This document shows positions 39,243-42,369 of a stretch of DNA of 42,369 nucleotides, one piece after another (the first letter of the stretch is position 1; every line of letters begins with the position of its first letter). The stretch lies in the NCBI GenBank assembly GCA_001801995.1, contig MGZB01000056.1, forward strand, positions 67,740 to 110,108, read 5' to 3'. Both the position numbers and the translations under genes were made by a program. A model generated the notes under the pieces. That model made no database searches, was not told the origin of the DNA, and was given only the letters and a program-made list of their open reading frames with translations. The DNA comes from Gammaproteobacteria bacterium RIFOXYD12_FULL_61_37. GTDB taxonomy: Bacteria; Pseudomonadota; Gammaproteobacteria; Chromatiales; Chromatiaceae.

Positions 39243-39947
39243 TTAAGCCTTGTGGTTGTCGAACGCCTGGCGGTCCCGTTCCAGGACCTCCGGCGGGTTA
39301 TAGACCGCGCGCCCATGCTCGGTGAGATTGCGGTCGGCGCCGATGTAGAAGACGTTCGGCTTGGTGCCTTCCTCTGGACGCAACACCTGCGTGGGCAGGG
39401 TGGCAACCAGACGGGCCACCTCGGAATTGGGATCGTTGAGATCGCCGAAGATGCGTGCCCGGCCGATGCAGGTCTGTACGCAGGCGGGCGACATGCCCTG
39501 GATTACCCGGTGGTGGCAGAAGGTACACTTGTCCACCACGCCGGTGATTTCGGTGTAACTACGGTCCTTGGGCAGCAGGAAGCGGGCGTTATAGGGACAG
39601 GAAGCCATGCAGGCCTTGCAGCCGATGCAGCGGTCGTAGTGTTGCAGGACGAAGCCGCCGTCTTCCACCTTATAAGTGGCCCCCACCGGACAGGAACGCA
39701 CACAGGGCGGATCGTCGCAGTGGTTGCAAAGGCGGGGCAGAAACTGCTTGCGGACATTGGGATAGGTCCCCACCACGCGGTAAGGCACCCAGGTACGCCA
39801 CACCCCCAGTGGCACGTCGTATTCGGCCTTGCACGCGGTCATGCAACCGTCGCAGCCGATGCAACGCCGCAGGTCGATGACCATGGCGTACCGCTTTTTC
39901 CCCGGCACGCCCCGGGTTTCGATGGAAGACAAGCGCAATTCGCTCAT
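39243..39947 (-). CDS. 4Fe-4S ferredoxin-type subunit of molybdopterin oxidoreductase (operon 2)
   Basis: A 234-residue protein of the TtrB/PsrB/DmsB type with four cysteine groups: CIGCDGCMTAC (29-39), CNHCDDPPCVRSCP (about 74-87), CIGCKACMASCP (about 107-118) and a last set with CTFCHH and CVQTC. It wires the molybdenum subunit to the NrfD anchor. It is the first gene of the operon; the ATG follows GGAGGAG by 9 bases. No leader peptide, so export with the catalytic subunit is likely. It resembles the B subunit of operon 1 in the shared IFGDLNDPNSEV stretch (IFGDLDDPNSEV there). Confidence 0.92.
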   Translation of the reverse strand: MSELRLSSIETRGVPGKKRYAMVIDLRRCIGCDGCMTACKAEYDVPLGVWRTWVPYRVVGTYPNVRKQFLPRLCNHCDDPPCVRSCPVGATYKVEDGGFVLQHYDRCIGCKACMASCPYNARFLLPKDRSYTEITGVVDKCTFCHHRVIQGMSPACVQTCIGRARIFGDLNDPNSEVARLVATLPTQVLRPEEGTKPNVFYIGADRNLTEHGRAVYNPPEVLERDRQAFDNHKA

Positions 39948-40329
39948 GATTTTGGGTCTCCTCCAGAATTCCAGCCAGGCCCGATTCGACGCCTTCTCAA
40001 GCGTCGCCGGACAGCCCCGACCCGGGTACAGCCTGGGTCGGAAGATTCAAAGCACCTGCCATGCCAGATCATAACGCCATGTTCTTTATGGTGTTTTATG
40101 TGTCGCCGTGGAGAATGGATAACCGGACGGTTACAAATCGACTGAATTAACGTTACTGTTTGGTAAGCATTGCATCACAGGGTCTGGGGGTCGAAGCGCT
40201 TGACCGCCCATGGTAGTGAATGGCGAGAGATTTTTTTCTCAGCCTCTCACTTGCCAGGCAAGGAGCCGTTACGCAGCAAAGCTACGGTATTTCCTGGCGT
40301 AACCCCTTTACACTTCACAAAAATATGAC

Positions 40330-40358
40330 TTGACGCCGTTCGTTCTCGTCTACACTAT
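40330..40358 (+). promoter_or_regulatory. Candidate sigma-70 promoter for the DsrE-like gene
   Basis: TTGACG (40330-40335) and CACTAT (40353-40358) with a 17-base spacer. The transcript would have a leader of about 170 bases, which contains the dispersed repeat at 40424-40457. I recognise no riboswitch in the leader. Confidence 0.45.
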
Positions 40359-40423
40359 TCAAGTACTATATTGATTGCTTGCGCGTAGACAAACTGCGCC
40401 GAACAAATGCATCGAATGGGTTT

Positions 40424-40457
40424 CCTTAGCGTTCTTTGCGTCCTTTGCGGTTGAAAA
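40424..40457. repeat. Dispersed CTTTGCG-type repeat
   Basis: Contains CTTTGCG twice (40434-40440, 40443-40449) followed by GTTGAAAAAA. From memory, this kind of sequence occurs between genes in many bacterial genomes; a genome-wide search is needed to confirm it. Its function is unknown. Confidence 0.45.
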
Positions 40458-40535
40458 AAGATTTCTAGGGTTATCGCCCTGCTTGCTTCGGACGGCCCCT
40501 GGAGCCGAAATTTCAGTCTGATTACGGAGGACAGG

Positions 40536-40958
40536 ATGATGGACAAAACAAACAAAGCTGTCTCGATCATGTGTTTCCATGACGAGCTGTGCCAGGTATT
40601 CAACGCGATGATGACGGCCCTGTCCCTGCTCAGGGAGGGCGCCAAGGTGACGGTATTCTTCGGCTCGCGCGGGGTGAACGCCCTGCACAAGGACAAAGTC
40701 GGTACGCTCGCCTGCCTGCCGGACCAGCCCGAGGTAGGCGAGGCGGTCATGAAGCGCATGGACGAGCTGGACTTGCCCTTGATAGAAGACCTGTTCTTCA
40801 TGTTCACCGCCGAGGGTGGCGAGCTGCTGGCCTGCCCGCTCAACGTGCCGCTGTTCGGCATGAGCGAGCGCGACCTGATCGAAGGGGTACGGCTTGCCGA
40901 TCCTGCCCGCTATTACAAGGATGTGGTCATTCCGGCGGCAATGAATCTGACTTTCTGA
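40536..40958 (+). CDS. DsrE-family sulfur-carrier-like protein
   Basis: A 140-residue protein with the DsrE/DsrE2 pattern: strand VSIMCFHD, helix AMMTALSLLREG, strand KVTVFFGSRGVNALHK, and a late LACPLNVPLFGM with Cys near 108. DsrE-like proteins exchange persulfide sulfur with TusA. Two ATG codons (40536 and 40539) both suit the GGAGG at 40526-40530. The PLP enzyme gene follows after 13 bases, so they are probably co-transcribed. The tandem TusA gene 8.5 kb away could provide the partner. I cannot tell DsrE from DsrE2 with certainty. Confidence 0.8.
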   Translation: MMDKTNKAVSIMCFHDELCQVFNAMMTALSLLREGAKVTVFFGSRGVNALHKDKVGTLACLPDQPEVGEAVMKRMDELDLPLIEDLFFMFTAEGGELLACPLNVPLFGMSERDLIEGVRLADPARYYKDVVIPAAMNLTF

Positions 40959-40971
40959 GAGGAGACCACGC

Positions 40972-42141
40972 ATGCCAGGCCATTCGCAGGAACTGTCCAC
41001 CCGTTGCGTCCACGCCGGCGAGATCGCTGATCCGTATGGATCGCCGCATACGCCCGTCTACACGACGACGACCTTCAAATTCCCCTCCACCGCCGCCCTG
41101 CTGGACGTGGTGGAGGGGCGCAAGCCCGGCGCGCTCTACACCCGCTACGGCCTCAATCCGACCATCCAGGCACTGGAAGAAAAGCTTGCCGCCATCGAGG
41201 GGGCCGAGGCTGCGCTGGCCTTCTGTTCCGGCATGGCGGCCGAGTCGGCGCTATTCTTGGCCCACGGACGCAAGGGTATCGTCTGCCTGGGCGACGCCTA
41301 CGGCGGCACCTTGGAGCTGATTGCCGGCCAGTTGCCGGAATTGGGCATACCCACCCACCTGCTGCTAGGCGGCGAGATCGACCGGCTGCCTGACCTTTTG
41401 AGGCAAGGCGCGGGGATGGTGTTTTTCGAGACGCCCACCAACCCGGCCCTGGAACTGTTCGACATCGCCGCCATCGCCGAACTGGCCCATGCCCAAGGCG
41501 CCCTGGCCGTGGTGGACAACACCTTCGCCTCGCCGGTGAATCAGAACCCCTTGGCCCTGGGCGCGGACTTCGTGGTGCATTCCGCCACCAAATACTTGGG
41601 CGGCCATTCCGACCTCACCGCCGGGGCGCTGATGGGAAAAAAGGAGTTGATCATGCCGGTGTGGAGCTGGCGCAAGAACCTGGGCCAGACCATCGCCCCT
41701 GAAATCGCCGCCCAACTGGCCCGCAGTCTGCGTAGTTTGACCCTGCGGGTGGAACGGCAGAACGCCACCGCCATGCGGATCGCAGAGGCCCTGCGGACGC
41801 ACCCCAAGGTTGCCCGCGTCCTCTATCCGGGCCTGCCGGATTTCCCTGGCCACGATCTCGCCCGCCGGCAGATGAAGGGTTTCGGCGGCATGCTGACCAT
41901 CGAAGTCGCGGGCGACGGAAAGGCGGCCACCCGCGTCGCCGACGCTTTGAAGCTCTTTGCCCTGGCGCCATCGTTGGGTGGCGTGGAGAGCCTGGTTACC
42001 CAGCCCTGCACCACGACTCATCATGGCCTGACACCGGAGGAACGCGCCCGGCGCGGCATCTCCGACGCCATGTTGCGCCTGTCGGTGGGGCTGGAGGATG
42101 CCGGCGACCTGATCGCCGATCTGGAACAGGCGTTAGGCTGA
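40972..42141 (+). CDS. Trans-sulfuration family PLP enzyme (cystathionine gamma-synthase/methionine gamma-lyase-like)
   Basis: A 389-residue Cys/Met-metabolism PLP enzyme. Typical segments: TRCVHAGE near 10-17, YTRYGLNPT near 61-69, FCSGMAAESA near 84-93, ETPTNPALELFDI near 145-157, VVDNTFASP near 180-188, and the PLP lysine in HSATKYLGGHSD near 203-214. Members make cystathionine, use O-acetylhomoserine with sulfide, or split methionine or cystathionine; the exact reaction cannot be told from the sequence. The pairing with a DsrE-like gene suggests sulfide or persulfide use. Full length. GAGGAG precedes the ATG. A GC-rich fold-back repeat follows. Confidence 0.9.
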   Translation: MPGHSQELSTRCVHAGEIADPYGSPHTPVYTTTTFKFPSTAALLDVVEGRKPGALYTRYGLNPTIQALEEKLAAIEGAEAALAFCSGMAAESALFLAHGRKGIVCLGDAYGGTLELIAGQLPELGIPTHLLLGGEIDRLPDLLRQGAGMVFFETPTNPALELFDIAAIAELAHAQGALAVVDNTFASPVNQNPLALGADFVVHSATKYLGGHSDLTAGALMGKKELIMPVWSWRKNLGQTIAPEIAAQLARSLRSLTLRVERQNATAMRIAEALRTHPKVARVLYPGLPDFPGHDLARRQMKGFGGMLTIEVAGDGKAATRVADALKLFALAPSLGGVESLVTQPCTTTHHGLTPEERARRGISDAMLRLSVGLEDAGDLIADLEQALG

Positions 42142-42154
42142 TTTGTTCGTAACT

Positions 42155-42295
42155 ATTCAGCTCGATTCGGAAATTGCCCCCTCCCCCTTCCAGGGGGAGG
42201 GTTGGGGAGGGGGTAAGGGGTCGATTCAGGCGTAGGTACTCGGTCTACGCCCCACCCTCCCCCCAACCCCCTCCCGGAGGGAGGGGGAGCTGAAT
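42155..42295. repeat. Fold-back repeat with ATTCAGCTC/GAGCTGAAT ends
   Basis: A 141-base element with 9-base perfect terminal inverted repeats (42155-42163 and 42287-42295). Inside are long C-rich and G-rich runs (CCCCCTCCCCC, AGGGGGAGGG, GGGGAGGGGG, then the complementary runs), so the whole can fold into nested hairpins. Such C/G-rich fold-back elements are dispersed in many proteobacterial genomes and may act as a terminator after the PLP gene. No transposase is near. The remaining 74 bases of the window hold nothing I can name. Confidence 0.65.
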
Positions 42296-42369
42296 AATTA
42301 GTGCGCCAGCATAAGCTGGCAGATCGTAGTTGATGAAAGTTCAATACAGAGAAGAAATGGCGAATCACT

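Larger units (their letters stand above)
39948..40535. other. Divergent intergenic region between molybdoenzyme operon 2 and the DsrE-like gene
   Basis: These 588 bases contain a 14-base palindrome TAACCG-GA-CGGTTA (40120-40133), an inverted pair GTTACGC (40268-40274) and GCGTAAC (40297-40303), a sigma-70-like promoter and a dispersed repeat (both listed separately). The palindrome arms share the GTTA/TAAC core with the dyads near 17000 but face outward. No small gene was convincing. Confidence 0.55.

Noticed and set aside
40046-40061. Minus-strand TGGCAGG-N4-TTGAA, similar to a sigma-54 promoter, about 100 bases before operon 2.
   Set aside because: The -12 GC is GA, and no activator gene or site supports it.
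40359-40535. SAM or other riboswitch in the leader before the DsrE-like and PLP genes.
   Set aside because: I could not find the conserved core of SAM-I, SAM-II or SAH riboswitches.

Overview
The window is GC-rich chromosomal DNA with dense, mostly overlapping genes. Its content points to a sulfur-metabolising, c-type-cytochrome-rich proteobacterium, probably a gammaproteobacterium: a complete flavocytochrome c sulfide dehydrogenase pair, tandem TusA and DsrE-like sulfur-carrier proteins, two respiratory molybdoenzyme operons with TorD-type chaperones, and many CxxCH haem proteins. This assignment is inference; there is no rRNA or other marker gene.

Region 1 (28-9675, + strand) is one tightly packed operon. 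It opens with a TVP38-rhodanese fusion, a 770-residue fusion of a NapH-like membrane iron-sulfur module to a GltD-like FAD/NAD(P) module, a membrane-anchored monohaem cytochrome, and octahaem and pentahaem cytochromes resembling the hydroxylamine oxidoreductase family. It runs directly into arsenic-organic genes: ArsM arsenite methyltransferase, radical SAM ArsS, two arsenosugar-type transferases and a small unknown protein. A redox wire therefore appears physically joined to an arsenosugar pathway.

Region 2 (9982-16790, - strand) is a second operon read towards region 1: a Tat-exported molybdopterin oxidoreductase, its 4Fe-4S subunit, a dihaem cytochrome, a TorD chaperone, FccA-like and FccB-like subunits, and a monohaem cytochrome. 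It has no membrane anchor subunit, so electrons probably leave through cytochromes. Convergent hairpin repeats separate regions 1 and 2. The upstream region carries an FNR-like box and three GGTTAC-N6-GTAACC dyads.

Region 3 (17364-30608, + strand) is a mosaic phage-defence island. The BREX-like core (DUF499 ATPase, PglZ, DUF1156 methyltransferase, SNF2-type helicase start) is interrupted by two passenger cassettes: an AAA ATPase with a subtilisin-like protease, and an OLD/RecF-like ATPase with a DUF4276 protein. The last gene is cut off after about 100 codons where the island abuts the moaA stop codon, so the helicase is broken.

Region 4 (30586-39947, - strand) holds a second molybdoenzyme operon in order B-C-A-TorD, ending at a clear intrinsic terminator. 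Its catalytic subunit has Asp in place of the third cysteine of the usual 4Fe-4S motif. After the terminator comes a second, overlapping set: DUF309-like protein, a degenerate HisF-like protein, an exported rhodanese-like protein without the catalytic cysteine, a poly-ferredoxin with a zinc-ribbon-like tail, a tandem TusA protein and MoaA. I regard this set as the best candidate for an undescribed molybdoenzyme maturation or sulfur-relay module.

Region 5 (40536-42141, + strand) is a DsrE-like gene and a trans-sulfuration PLP enzyme, divergent from region 4, followed by a fold-back repeat. No tRNA, rRNA, CRISPR or transposase gene was seen.
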